Shown here: piece by piece, positions 35,067 to 44,732 of the stretch
How the letters are laid out: each line of letters begins with the position of its first letter
Numbering within the stretch: the stretch's first letter is position 1
Source of the DNA: Trichormus sp. NMC-1
GTDB lineage: Bacteria; Cyanobacteriota; Cyanobacteriia; Cyanobacteriales; Nostocaceae
DNA length: 64,000 bases
Direction of reading: 5' to 3'
Assembly: GCF_001858025.1 (NCBI RefSeq)
Contig: NZ_LZQD01000009.1
Span: forward strand, 97,212-161,211
Made by a program: the position numbers and the translations under genes
The notes under the pieces: model-generated
Seen by the model: only the letters and a program-made list of their open reading frames with translations
Told to the model about the DNA's origin: nothing
Databases searched by the model: none

Positions 35067-38000
35067 TTACCGATTTACCACTTCGCCAGCGCTATGGGTT
35101 TTAATCATCCGATTTGATAGGATAATCGCGTTTTCTTCCCAGTAATTTTCTTGTGCTTGCTCTAAGCAAACCTGCAATTTTTCTGCTAAAACCTGCACAT
35201 TGGGTTCATCTAACATACCTAAATGTGTACCTGGTACATCATAGATATCTAAACCTTTCTGAGCCAGATTTTTCCAGCCTCTATCTGTTTCATAGCGACA
35301 CCATCTCAACATTTCCTTAGTAGTAAATAGAGTTACTCGACCAGGATAAGCCTCCGGAACATAATCTGCCATTGTTGCCCGTTTTAGAGTTTCTATGAAC
35401 TCCATATTGTCAGGGTTGCTATCTTCAGAAAAAGTGTAATTATTCCACAGGTCATACTTGCTATGAGGATTCCCAGTTAAGAGTACCCGCAACCAGTCCA
35501 TCTTAGCTAGAAAATAGTACCATTTAGCTCGTAGCGATAGTTGTAACAAGGTACGCCCGTAAGCATACATGGTATGGCTGAGGGAGGGATTTTCGATATA
35601 CAGCCTGGGGTTATAGGTATCGAACATTGCTAATAGAGCCACCTGCTCACCTTGGGCTACCAACTGCTGACCCATCTCAAAAGCAACTATACCACCACTA
35701 GAGAAACCAGCTAATAGATAGGGTCCATGAGGTTGGACAGTGCGAATTTCTTGAATGTAATGAGCAGCCATGTCTTCAACTCTGGTGTGAGGAGGCTGTT
35801 TACCATCTAGTCCTTGTGCTTGTAGTCCATAAATCGGTTGTTCTGAATCTAAGTAACGAACTAGGGTTTGGTAGCCAATGATATTTCCACCAAGAGCATG
35901 AACCAGGAATAAAGGAGGTTTACTACTCCTAACCGACTGAATAGGTACTAGAGAAGACCAAGAAACGGGATCGTTTTCTTGACTGAGAATGTTCGCTAAC
36001 TCTTCTATTGTTGGTGAATGAAATAAGGTAGCGAGCGGCAGTTTTTTACCAAGTTTCTGTTCGATTTGGGTGAACAATTTCACAGCCAATACGGAATGTC
36101 CCCCCAACTCAAAGAAATTATCTTTAACTCCAATTGAGTTAATACCTAATACTTGTTTCCAAATCTCAGTTAATTGGAATTCTATCGCGTTGCTAGGAGC
36201 AATAAAGGCTTTTTCTAAATTGGGTCGTGTTTGGTCAGGTATGGGTAAAGCCGAACGGTTTACCTTACCATTAGCTGTTAGTGGAATGTAGTTAATAGGT
36301 ATCAAGGTAGAAGGAATCATGTACTCTGGTAATTTCTTTTGTAGAAACTGCCGTAATTCGTTGATATTTTTGGGTGCATATTGTTGATTTAGCACCATAT
36401 AAGCCACCAGTCGCTTATATCCTGGTTCATCTTCCCTGGCGATAACTACTGTTTCTTCTACTCCAGGGTGTTGTGCGAGTATACTTTCAATTTCTCCCAA
36501 TTCAATGCGGAAACCACGAATTTTTACTTGATGGTCAATTCTTCCCAAGAATTCAATATTACCATCTGGGAAATAGCGGGCTAAATCTCCAGTTTTATAA
36601 AGTCGTGATTCGGGATTTTTACTAAAGGGATTAGGAAGAAATTTTTGTGCTGTCAGTTCTGGTTGATTTAAATAACCAGAAGCTAAACAAACTCCACCAA
36701 TATACAAATCCCCCGCTACACCAATGGGACAAGGATTAAGGTAAGAATCCAGAATATAATATTGTGCATTTTGGATAGGTTTACCATAGGGAATACTCTT
36801 CCAATGTGCTTCTACTTTACCAATTGGATAATAATTAGACCAAACTGTGGCTTCGGTTGCTCCTCCTAAACTAATTACTTCCACTTCTGGAAATGTAGTT
36901 TTTAGTAAGTCTGGTAATGTGACTGGTATCCAATCACCACTCATAAATACCAACCGCAACAAGGGATGAAAATTACTAGATTTAACTGTGGTGAATAAGG
37001 AAGCTAACTGTTGTAATGCTGGGGGTGCTGAATCCCAAAAAGTAATCGGCTCATGGCAAAGAATGTTTAATAAAGCTTCTGGATCTCTAACATCTTGATT
37101 AGACACAACCCGAATAGAACCACCTGCGGCTAGAAGTCCAAAAATGTCATAAACTGATAGATCAAAACACAAAGATGTGATAAACAAAATTCTGTCAGAG
37201 GAATTAACATTAAATGTTTTGTTAACCCAGGAAATCAGATTGATAACAGGTTGATGACGGACAACTACACCTTTTGGTGTTCCTGTAGAGCCAGATGTAA
37301 AAATTATGTAGGCAATATCATCAGAATTAACAGATGTGGTTAAAGTTTCTGTGGGTAATTGATCTAGATAGGAACGATTCCATATTTGCTGATTTCCCCA
37401 TTGTTTCGCTGCACATTTATCTAAACAAATTAAGTGTTGTAGTGCGGGAAGCTGTGTTTCTAATTCCTGAATCTTAGGTAATAACTTAGTTTGGGTAACT
37501 AAACAATTAATTTGCAGTGAAGACAGGAGTAATTGAATACGTGCTTGGGGAAAATTGGGTTCTAAGGGTACATAAGCACCTCCAGCTTTTAAAATTCCCA
37601 AAACTGCGGGAATCATCTCTAAGGAACGTTCTAGGTAAACTGCAACCAGTACTCCTGGTTTCACTCCTAGTTCTTTGAGTTGATAAGCTAATTGATTTGC
37701 TTGAAAATTAAGTTCTTGGTAGGTTAATTGCTCATTTCCAAAGACAACAGCAACAGCTTCTGGTGTTTTTTCTACCTGTGATTCAAATAGTTGATGAATA
37801 CAGATTTGCTGGTTAAAATCTGCGGCTGTATGATTCCACTCTATTAACATTTGATGTTGTTCATCTGCTGTTAATAGGGGTAATTCTCCTAGAGTTTGGT
37901 GGGGATTTGTGGCTATGCTGGATAATAAGGTTTGCAGATGTCCCAGCATTCGCAGAATTTTATCGTCGTTAAAACTGCGTTTGTCATATTTTATTTTTAG

Positions 38001-39188
38001 TAAAAGTTCTGTTCCTGCATAACCAACTAATGTCAGAGGACAATTTGTTTGTTCTTCTAGCTGCACTTCCCAGTTTTTCCATTTTTGATCATGAGAATAT
38101 AAAGCCTGATTTAATTCGTAATTTTCAAAGACGACAAGACTATTAAATAATGAACTTTCACCAGGAACATTACTCCAACTCTGAATTTTTACCAGGGGTG
38201 TATGTTCATATTCTCTCAAAGTTACCCACTGCGATCGCAATTCTTTTAACCAAGGAAGTACAGGTATTTCTCCTGATATTTTTACTCGTATTGGTAGGGT
38301 ATTAGTTAATTGTCCTACCATTGATTCTGAACCAGGTACAGATGAATAACGACAAGCTCTAGTTGCACCAAAAACAACGTCATTTTCACCACTATAGCGA
38401 CTCAATAATATAGCCCAAGCTGCCTGTATTAAGGTATTGAGAGTGAGTTGATGTTGTTGTGCTAAATCTTCTAATATCCGAGTATTTTTTGCTGATAATC
38501 TAATTTTTTGCTCTCCAAAACCGCTTTTTTTATGAGGATTTTGGTCTAATAATAAAGGAGTTGGTGCAGTAAAACCTTGAAGTAATTGCTGCCAAAAACT
38601 TGCATTTTTTGACCAGTCTTGTTGCTGTAACCATTGAATATGATTTTTATAAGAATGCGGTTGCATGATTTCTACATCCTTTCCTTGGTAAAAAGCTTGA
38701 TAAAAGGTAAAAACTTCTTTGAGAATGATGAGTAAAGACCGACCATCTAGCAAAGCATGATGAAAAGTCCAAACAAATTGGTACACAGATTCACTTAACT
38801 GAAATAATGCTAAACGCATTAATGGTGCTGTATTTAGCTGAAAACCTAGTGTGCGATCGCTCTGAAGATAAGTCCGCAATTTATGCTTTTGTTCGGTGTC
38901 AGATAAGCTACTCCAATCTTGTTCTTCCAGAGAAAGAATTACTTGTTTATGTACTAGTTGTAGTGGTTCATTTTCGTTTGACCAATCAAAGCTACTTCTT
39001 AAAATTGCGTGTCTTTCTAAAACTTTAATCCATGCTTTTTGAAATATTTTCACATCAATTTTTTCTGGCACTAAACAAATAACCTGCTCAATATCAACTC
39101 CAGACTGTTGAGCAATTAGGCTATTAAACAACATTCCTTCCTGTAGAGGTGAAAGTTGGTATGAATCTTCTAGATTTGTTAATTTCAT
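35067..39188 (-). CDS. Single-module nonribosomal peptide synthetase (C-A-PCP-TE)
   Basis: 1373 aa. Condensation domain (about 1-450) with LSPLQEGMLF (C1) and the active site HHALLDG (143-149). Adenylation domain (about 460-960): FTSGSTGTPKG, YKTGDLARY, FLGRIDHQVKIRGFRIELGEIE. Carrier protein with FFELGGHS (phosphopantetheine Ser about 1032). Type I thioesterase with GFSSG (Ser about 1163), Asp about 1190 (MFDTYN) and His about 1322 (GTHLG). My manual specificity code is D-L-Y-D-F-S-L-V-W-K, nearest to the published Cys code (7 of 10). It has a full C domain but no other module, so it must accept an acyl or peptidyl partner in trans. No PKS, tailoring or transport genes flank it. Confidence 0.93.
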   Translation of the reverse strand: MKLTNLEDSYQLSPLQEGMLFNSLIAQQSGVDIEQVICLVPEKIDVKIFQKAWIKVLERHAILRSSFDWSNENEPLQLVHKQVILSLEEQDWSSLSDTEQKHKLRTYLQSDRTLGFQLNTAPLMRLALFQLSESVYQFVWTFHHALLDGRSLLIILKEVFTFYQAFYQGKDVEIMQPHSYKNHIQWLQQQDWSKNASFWQQLLQGFTAPTPLLLDQNPHKKSGFGEQKIRLSAKNTRILEDLAQQHQLTLNTLIQAAWAILLSRYSGENDVVFGATRACRYSSVPGSESMVGQLTNTLPIRVKISGEIPVLPWLKELRSQWVTLREYEHTPLVKIQSWSNVPGESSLFNSLVVFENYELNQALYSHDQKWKNWEVQLEEQTNCPLTLVGYAGTELLLKIKYDKRSFNDDKILRMLGHLQTLLSSIATNPHQTLGELPLLTADEQHQMLIEWNHTAADFNQQICIHQLFESQVEKTPEAVAVVFGNEQLTYQELNFQANQLAYQLKELGVKPGVLVAVYLERSLEMIPAVLGILKAGGAYVPLEPNFPQARIQLLLSSLQINCLVTQTKLLPKIQELETQLPALQHLICLDKCAAKQWGNQQIWNRSYLDQLPTETLTTSVNSDDIAYIIFTSGSTGTPKGVVVRHQPVINLISWVNKTFNVNSSDRILFITSLCFDLSVYDIFGLLAAGGSIRVVSNQDVRDPEALLNILCHEPITFWDSAPPALQQLASLFTTVKSSNFHPLLRLVFMSGDWIPVTLPDLLKTTFPEVEVISLGGATEATVWSNYYPIGKVEAHWKSIPYGKPIQNAQYYILDSYLNPCPIGVAGDLYIGGVCLASGYLNQPELTAQKFLPNPFSKNPESRLYKTGDLARYFPDGNIEFLGRIDHQVKIRGFRIELGEIESILAQHPGVEETVVIAREDEPGYKRLVAYMVLNQQYAPKNINELRQFLQKKLPEYMIPSTLIPINYIPLTANGKVNRSALPIPDQTRPNLEKAFIAPSNAIEFQLTEIWKQVLGINSIGVKDNFFELGGHSVLAVKLFTQIEQKLGKKLPLATLFHSPTIEELANILSQENDPVSWSSLVPIQSVRSSKPPLFLVHALGGNIIGYQTLVRYLDSEQPIYGLQAQGLDGKQPPHTRVEDMAAHYIQEIRTVQPHGPYLLAGFSSGGIVAFEMGQQLVAQGEQVALLAMFDTYNPRLYIENPSLSHTMYAYGRTLLQLSLRAKWYYFLAKMDWLRVLLTGNPHSKYDLWNNYTFSEDSNPDNMEFIETLKRATMADYVPEAYPGRVTLFTTKEMLRWCRYETDRGWKNLAQKGLDIYDVPGTHLGMLDEPNVQVLAEKLQVCLEQAQENYWEENAIILSNRMIKTHSAGEVVNR

Positions 39189-40132
39189 TTTAGGTTAATT
39201 GATAAATACTGGCAACCAAAAGTTGATTTGATTAGTATTCGCTCGATAATACCAGATGTTTTTATAATGAGATGAAGAGTTATTTAACTTATTACCAACC
39301 TCAATGTCAACTACATCAAACTTATTTGACGAACTACTATTTTAGTTATGGTAGATAAGTTTTGCCATGATTAACACTAACTCATTCATACAGCACTTAA
39401 GAAAGTTCTGCCTGTCACTTGTAACTTTAAGTTATTTTTTTGTATTTTTTGTATTGTTTTTGTATATTTTTGATGAATTATTTTTCTTGGTATAAATGTT
39501 ATGCAATTTCCGGTAAATACTTTGTTTGATTTTTAGCATCTATTTAGTAAATAGGGATACATTTATGAAAAATAAAGTATAAATAAAGATTTGATGAAAC
39601 ATAATAGGCACTATTGGCAATTTTTTGTAACAGGCTGTACCATCTGTTATTGGGCATGGCTACGCTTAGAATGATAGCGTAACGCACCATGATCAAGGGT
39701 TTGGTGCGTTACGGATTTCATCATCTTAGTCTGCGTTCCTAATATTCGCTTAGTAAAATTAGGTGGTGAAGCTACCTTAATTAGAGATGTGGAAAACTAA
39801 AAAAAATTTTTGCTTTATACCAAATTAATATGAAGCTGCATAGAATAAAATATCAAGAATAATTGTAGCTTGCTTCCCGAAGGGTACATTGATTTAGTCT
39901 CTTACATTTTATTATTAGTGCGGTGCGTCAGATAGAAAACATCTGTTTTTTGCTAAATTATCGGGTCTGACGCACCCTACAAGAGATAAAATCCATATTA
40001 TGTGATAAATTTTGTCAATGCGTAAGTCATAGACCTGATTGGCTAAACAAATCGCTATTTTCTGACCCAGGCTGGGTTGTAGCTTTTTTCCCCAAAGGGG
40101 TGGAACAAAACCCAACATTTCTGCTGAGATAA
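39189..40132. other. 944-base gap upstream of the NRPS, holding repeats but no gene
   Basis: The first 400 bases are very AT-rich (TTTTTTGTATTTTTTGTATTG-type stretch near 39435) and presumably contain the NRPS promoter. Two strong hairpins follow: CGTAACGCACCA/TGGTGCGTTACG near 39678-39715 and GGTGCGTCAGA/TCTGACGCACC near 39920-39978, both members of a GGTGCGT dispersed family. A 67-codon minus-strand frame (39915-40118) runs through these repeats and is not credible. Confidence 0.6.
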
Positions 40133-42709
40133 TTACAGTCCTTCTCGCAAACCCATTGCTATTTTACTGTGTTTCTCTATTTGTCCCATTACCTGTTTTG
40201 CACGCTTGATTACCACCGCCGGTAAACCTGCTAATCTTCCTGCTTCTATCCCATAGGATTTATCAGCACCACCGGGTTGAACTTGATGTAAAAAGATAAT
40301 TTGGTCAGGTAACTCTTTTACCGTAACTTGATAATTTGCCACATTAGAAATAATAGTAGCCAATTCATTTAACTCATGATAATGGGTAGCAAAAATTGTC
40401 CGAGATTTAATATCAACGGCTAAATATTCAGCCACAGCCCAAGCTATTGATAAACCGTCAAATGTTGCTGTCCCACGCCCAATTTCATCTAATAAAACCA
40501 AAGATTGAGCAGTTGCATGATTGAGGATATTTGCAGTTTCATTCATTTCTACCATAAACGTAGATTGACCAGTTGCTAAATCATCTACAGCCCCAACACG
40601 AGTAAAAATGCGATCGCACACTCCCAATCTAGCAGACCGCGCTGGCACAAAACTTCCTACTTGCGCCATTAATTGAATTAAACCCACCTGTCTTAAATAA
40701 CAACTCTTCCCACTAGCATTGGGCCCCGTGAGAATCACCAAATCAGGCTTCTCCTCCTCCGTGTCCTCTGTGCCTCTGCGGTTCGTTTCCCCTAACCAAG
40801 TAGAATTAGGGACAAAAAACCCAGCAGGTAAAGACTGTTCCACCACCGGGTGACGACCATCAATAACCGCAATCTCCCGTCCTGTCAGCATTTCCGGACG
40901 ACAGTAACCTTGATGTACAGCCAAATCAGCCAAACCACATAATACATCTGCTGCGGCGACAGCGCGGGAAATATTGCGGATTATTTCGGCATGATTACCC
41001 ACTTCATCCCGTAATGCGTCAAAAATCTCATATTCCAACTGATTTAAATCATCTCGCGCTGTGAGAATTCGCGCTTCTCGTTCTTTCAAATCAGGAGTAA
41101 TGTAACGTTCCTCATTTGTCAGAGTTTGTTTGCGAATGTAATTATCGGGAACTTGGTCAGATTTACTGCGGGAAATACTGATATAATAACCAAAACTCTT
41201 ATTAAATCCTACCTTCAAAGTCGGGATTCCCGTTCTCACTCTTTCATCAACTTCTAAATTTGCAATCCACTGTTGATCACTTTCTACAGTAGCTTTTCTT
41301 TCATCCAAAAGCGCATTAATTCCTGCCCGAATTAAACCACCTTCTTTGAGATGTATAGGTGGTGATTCTACGATGTGAGCGTGTAACTTTTCTGCTAGTT
41401 CTTCTAAGATGGGCGGGACTTTTTGCAAAGCTTTCAAGAAAGGGGAATGAGCATCTTCAACTAAGCGAGATAATTCAGGTAAACGGGAGAAAGAATCAGC
41501 TAAAGCTACTAAATCCCGTGCATTAGCTCTACCAGAAGCTGCTCTGACTGTTAAACGTTCTAAATCGTAAATTTGCCTTAATAAATTCCGCAAATCCTGA
41601 CGCAAAGGCGTATTTTCTACTAATTCTTGAATTGTATCTTGGCGGGATTTAATTCCTTTAAGATCAAGTAGCGGTTGTAACAACCATCTTCTTAAAGCCC
41701 TGCTACCCATTGCGGTGCGAGTTCTATCTAACGCCCATAATAGAGAACCGTGAAATGTGCTATCGCGGACGGTTTGGGTAATTTCCAGGTTACGGCGGGT
41801 TTGATGATCGACTATTAAATAATCAGTAAGAGTATAGGTGCGTAATAATTGCAGGGAGACTGGATTGGCTTTTTGAGTATCTTCGATGTATTCCAAAAGA
41901 CCACCAGCGGCGCGAACTGCGAGGGGAAGATGTTCACAACCTAAACCTTCTAGCGATCGCACTTTGAATTTCTGCAATAATTTACTTCTAGCTTCAGCTT
42001 GGGAAAAGGGAACTTGCGATCGCAAGCTATAACAAAATGTAGGTGGTAAACATTGGGGAAGAGAGGGCGAAGTTTCCCCTGGACGCAGTAAACTACCTAA
42101 ATCGGGGGCGTTAGTGGGAAACAGCACTTCGGAAGGTTGTAAACGCATTAACTCTTGCGTCAGGTGTTCTAAATCACTACCTTGAGATGTGAGAAATTCC
42201 CCAGTTGAGATGTCTGCATAAGCTAAACCCCAATGATTGACAGCAATTACCACAGCCGCAAGGTAATTATTACGACTGGCTTTCAGCATTCCCTCTTCTA
42301 ATAAAGTCCCTGGTGTGAGGATGCGCGTTACTTCTCGCTTTACTAAACCAATAGCATCAGCCGAGTCTTCCACTTGGTCGCAAATTACCACAGCGAAACC
42401 TTTTTCCACCAGCAGGGTTGTGTAGCGTTCCCAAGCGTGATGAGGTACACCAGTCATAGCGACGCGACCGACTTCACCACCGTGTTTACTGGTTAAAACT
42501 AATTCTAATTCTCTGGAGATGGTGACAGCATCTTGGAAGAAAGTTTCAAAAAAATCACCTACTCTATACAGCAGCAACGCATGAGGATATTTATCCTTGA
42601 CTTCTACGTAGTGCTGATACATTTTACTCAGTTTGCTACGGTCTTCTACCAGATTTGTATCGGTAAGTGGTGTGTTTGGGGGATTGGGTTCTGGTGTGGA
42701 AGTCGTCAT
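40133..42709 (-). CDS. mutS: DNA mismatch repair protein MutS
   Basis: 858 aa from ATG 42709 ([12 protein letters not shown]); an in-frame ATG 11 codons earlier has no conserved sequence. The mismatch-binding motif is GDFFETFF (Phe-x-Glu region, near 50-60), with core, lever and clamp regions as normal. The ATPase has Walker A GPNASGKS (about 662-669), LLDEIGRGT, and ATHYHEL. An insertion [13 protein letters not shown] just before Walker A is encoded by a spreading repeat; it lies on a surface loop, so the protein is probably active. MutL is not in this window. Confidence 0.96.
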   Translation of the reverse strand: MTTSTPEPNPPNTPLTDTNLVEDRSKLSKMYQHYVEVKDKYPHALLLYRVGDFFETFFQDAVTISRELELVLTSKHGGEVGRVAMTGVPHHAWERYTTLLVEKGFAVVICDQVEDSADAIGLVKREVTRILTPGTLLEEGMLKASRNNYLAAVVIAVNHWGLAYADISTGEFLTSQGSDLEHLTQELMRLQPSEVLFPTNAPDLGSLLRPGETSPSLPQCLPPTFCYSLRSQVPFSQAEARSKLLQKFKVRSLEGLGCEHLPLAVRAAGGLLEYIEDTQKANPVSLQLLRTYTLTDYLIVDHQTRRNLEITQTVRDSTFHGSLLWALDRTRTAMGSRALRRWLLQPLLDLKGIKSRQDTIQELVENTPLRQDLRNLLRQIYDLERLTVRAASGRANARDLVALADSFSRLPELSRLVEDAHSPFLKALQKVPPILEELAEKLHAHIVESPPIHLKEGGLIRAGINALLDERKATVESDQQWIANLEVDERVRTGIPTLKVGFNKSFGYYISISRSKSDQVPDNYIRKQTLTNEERYITPDLKEREARILTARDDLNQLEYEIFDALRDEVGNHAEIIRNISRAVAAADVLCGLADLAVHQGYCRPEMLTGREIAVIDGRHPVVEQSLPAGFFVPNSTWLGETNRRGTEDTEEEKPDLVILTGPNASGKSCYLRQVGLIQLMAQVGSFVPARSARLGVCDRIFTRVGAVDDLATGQSTFMVEMNETANILNHATAQSLVLLDEIGRGTATFDGLSIAWAVAEYLAVDIKSRTIFATHYHELNELATIISNVANYQVTVKELPDQIIFLHQVQPGGADKSYGIEAGRLAGLPAVVIKRAKQVMGQIEKHSKIAMGLREGL
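40751..40785. repeat. CTCTGTGCCTCTGCGG repeat inserted in frame within mutS
   Basis: TCCTCCTCCGTGTCCTCTG with TGCCTCTGCGGTTCGT is the same family as CTCTGTGCCTCTGCG at 17270 and 17640. Read on the minus strand it gives [11 protein letters not shown] within MutS without breaking the frame. Confidence 0.75.
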
Positions 42710-42742
42710 GGTAGATGCTGTTAGAAGGCACAGATTAGGCAC

Positions 42743-42873
42743 TCTATGCGATCATAGCTTGATGTGGGGTGCGATCGCTTAAGGTTTATTTATTTTTTGG
42801 TGTAGATTTTAGGAAGTCTCACGCAAAGGCGCAAAGGCGCAAAGAGGAAGAGAGAGATTATGATTTTCTGCAA
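42743..42873. other. Short gap with CGCAAAGGCGCAAAGG repeats
   Basis: Between mutS and the PIN gene; includes HIP1 sites and GGCGCAAA tandem units (about 42823-42845), also seen as TTTGCGACTTTGCGC near 54420. No gene. Confidence 0.7.
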
Positions 42874-43386
42874 CTACTGCGTGCGGCGTTTTCGTGGGGG
42901 TGTAGCTGGTTCATAAGCTTTAAGCCCACCATCACCCGTAAAAATTTCCACTTGGAATGTACTACTAGTTTTAGCGTAAAATTCAGCTACAGTCTTAATT
43001 GTCGCGTCTCCAATAGAAATCTTTCTAGCTGCTAGAGTAGGCCATTCAGCAGCTAACTGTTTTAATTGTTCGGTGTTCCAAAGTTCACCCACTTGAGTTG
43101 TAAAAATTTCCCAAGGTATAACGCCATCTGCTACTTTCATTAAAATAGTAGAGAAAGTTTGAGCAATTTCATATCGGTTAGATTTGGCTTGGGCAATATG
43201 ATTACCAGTTTCCATAATAGTTGCTAATGGCAGTATAAACTTCGTTCCTTGTTTTTCTTCTTCTTCAAAACGAAATTTAACTAGTTTTTGATCCCATTTT
43301 TCATTATCATTACCACAGGTTTCTTTACCAGGAACACCAAGATAAACACAAAGTATTGATGTATCAATAATCAGAATCTTTCTCAT
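42874..43386 (-). CDS. PIN-domain-like nuclease
   Basis: 170 aa. A PIN-type acidic set is in order: D8 (IIDTSI), E59 (IMETGN), D127 (IGDATI) and D152 (FTGDGGL), spaced as in metal-dependent PIN ribonucleases. It is longer than VapC toxins (about 130 aa) because of an inserted Lys/Glu-rich stretch after residue 20, and the basic tail PRKRRTQ may bind nucleic acid. It starts 8 bases after the stop of the ATPase gene on the same strand; the two are surely one operon. The likely role is a nuclease effector of an ATPase-controlled defence or stress module; the family is inferred from motifs only. Confidence 0.78.
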   Translation of the reverse strand: MRKILIIDTSILCVYLGVPGKETCGNDNEKWDQKLVKFRFEEEEKQGTKFILPLATIMETGNHIAQAKSNRYEIAQTFSTILMKVADGVIPWEIFTTQVGELWNTEQLKQLAAEWPTLAARKISIGDATIKTVAEFYAKTSSTFQVEIFTGDGGLKAYEPATPPRKRRTQ

Positions 43387-43394
43387 AATATGCT

Positions 43395-44672
43395 TTACTT
43401 TTGATTAGAAAGACTCTTTTCAATTGCGCCTTTAGTGGCTAATCTTCCTAAAGTACCTGATGCTAGTAAAAGAGGCAGATTTTCAATATCTTCTAAAAGG
43501 GTAAGTTTACTTTCTCCGGTTTCTGAATCTCGATGTGCAACAACTACAAATGGAACTATTTCCGAACCAAACGCATCTAGTAAAGCTGGATTATGGGTAG
43601 TGAGTAAAATATCAATATTGCGTTTAGTGCCAATTTCTTTTAATATTTTCACCAGTAATGCTGCACGGGAAGGATGTAAACCATTATCTATTTCTTCTAT
43701 GACAATTTGACTACCTTCTGGGCGTGTAAGCAATGCTGTGAGAATTGCTAGAAAGCGTAATGTTCCATCTGACATACTTCTAGCATCAATTTCTGTTATT
43801 TCTCCTGGTTTCCATTCTTCCTGACAGTAAAGCATAGCATCTGTTTTCAGTCTTCCTACTGGTTCAGCCCATACTTTTTTAATATCACCTTCTGGTAAAT
43901 CTTTTAAATATTCAGATAGGGTATTCTCAACTTCTGCTTTTTTGTCATCTGGTAATGCTGCTAAAACTCCAGCAATATTTGAACCATCACCTTCTATATT
44001 CTCAGAAAGTCGTGAATAATCACGCATTGTATATGAAATGGGATTTAGAATATGGATATTTTGAATTGTTGGTAAAATAAATTTATTAATTAAATCTAGA
44101 GATTGTTCTTGAACTATTTTCATTTGATATGAGTTTTTTTCGCTGAGTTGTCCACTTCCAGAACCATTCTCACCATAAATATTTTCTAAATCTATAAAAT
44201 CCAGTGTCATTCTATCGTCTGAACTACGATTAAGCAAACGACTTTTTAGAAAAAATTTATTATGTGCTGCTAACCCAAATTTAATAGGATAATATTTATT
44301 ATTTTTCTCATTGTAGATGATGATTTTTTCTATCAAACTATTAATAGTTGGTTTTGTTTTTAATTTAATACTATAACAATAATCTGTTTCCTCATCTTTA
44401 CCTCCAACTAATACCTTTAAAGTAAACTCATTTTCACCTTTTCTTGCAGCCCATTCTACACCACCACGAATAGAAGGAAGTGTTTTATCTCCTGCTAAAG
44501 CTGTTTCAATATTTTCACCGTTTGCTATTCTTTGTAAAAATTCCAAAGCTTCCACCACATTAGACTTACCACTTGCATTAGTTCCAATCAGCACAGTTAA
44601 AGGGTCAAGTGGAAGTTCAGCATAACGGAAACTTTTCCAATTTTCGAGAATGAGTTTTTTCAGCATAATCAA
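43395..44672 (-). CDS. RecF/OLD-like AAA (AAA_15/AAA_21) ABC-type ATPase
   Basis: 425 aa. Walker A GTNASGKSN (30-38) follows LILENWKSFRYAEL, the classic RecF/OLD-family opening. The ABC signature-like RSMSDGTLRFLAIL (about 306-319), Walker B IVIEEIDNGLHP (about 328-339) and switch LLTTHNPALLDAF (about 360) are present. The coil between them is short, so no long SMC arms. It is upstream of and coupled to the PIN-like gene. Comparable ATPase-nuclease pairs in bacteria sense phage or DNA damage and license a toxic nuclease. The AT-rich, AAA-heavy composition hints at transfer. Confidence 0.88.
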   Translation of the reverse strand: MIMLKKLILENWKSFRYAELPLDPLTVLIGTNASGKSNVVEALEFLQRIANGENIETALAGDKTLPSIRGGVEWAARKGENEFTLKVLVGGKDEETDYCYSIKLKTKPTINSLIEKIIIYNEKNNKYYPIKFGLAAHNKFFLKSRLLNRSSDDRMTLDFIDLENIYGENGSGSGQLSEKNSYQMKIVQEQSLDLINKFILPTIQNIHILNPISYTMRDYSRLSENIEGDGSNIAGVLAALPDDKKAEVENTLSEYLKDLPEGDIKKVWAEPVGRLKTDAMLYCQEEWKPGEITEIDARSMSDGTLRFLAILTALLTRPEGSQIVIEEIDNGLHPSRAALLVKILKEIGTKRNIDILLTTHNPALLDAFGSEIVPFVVVAHRDSETGESKLTLLEDIENLPLLLASGTLGRLATKGAIEKSLSNQK

Positions 44673-44732
44673 ACTCCCAAATATGTCCTTTCTCTAGAAA
44701 AAATTAACCCCACCCAAAAAATAAAACAAACC

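Noticed and set aside
39915-40118. 67-codon minus-strand frame upstream of the NRPS
   Set aside because: It runs through dispersed GGTGCGT hairpins and has no RBS or recognisable protein.
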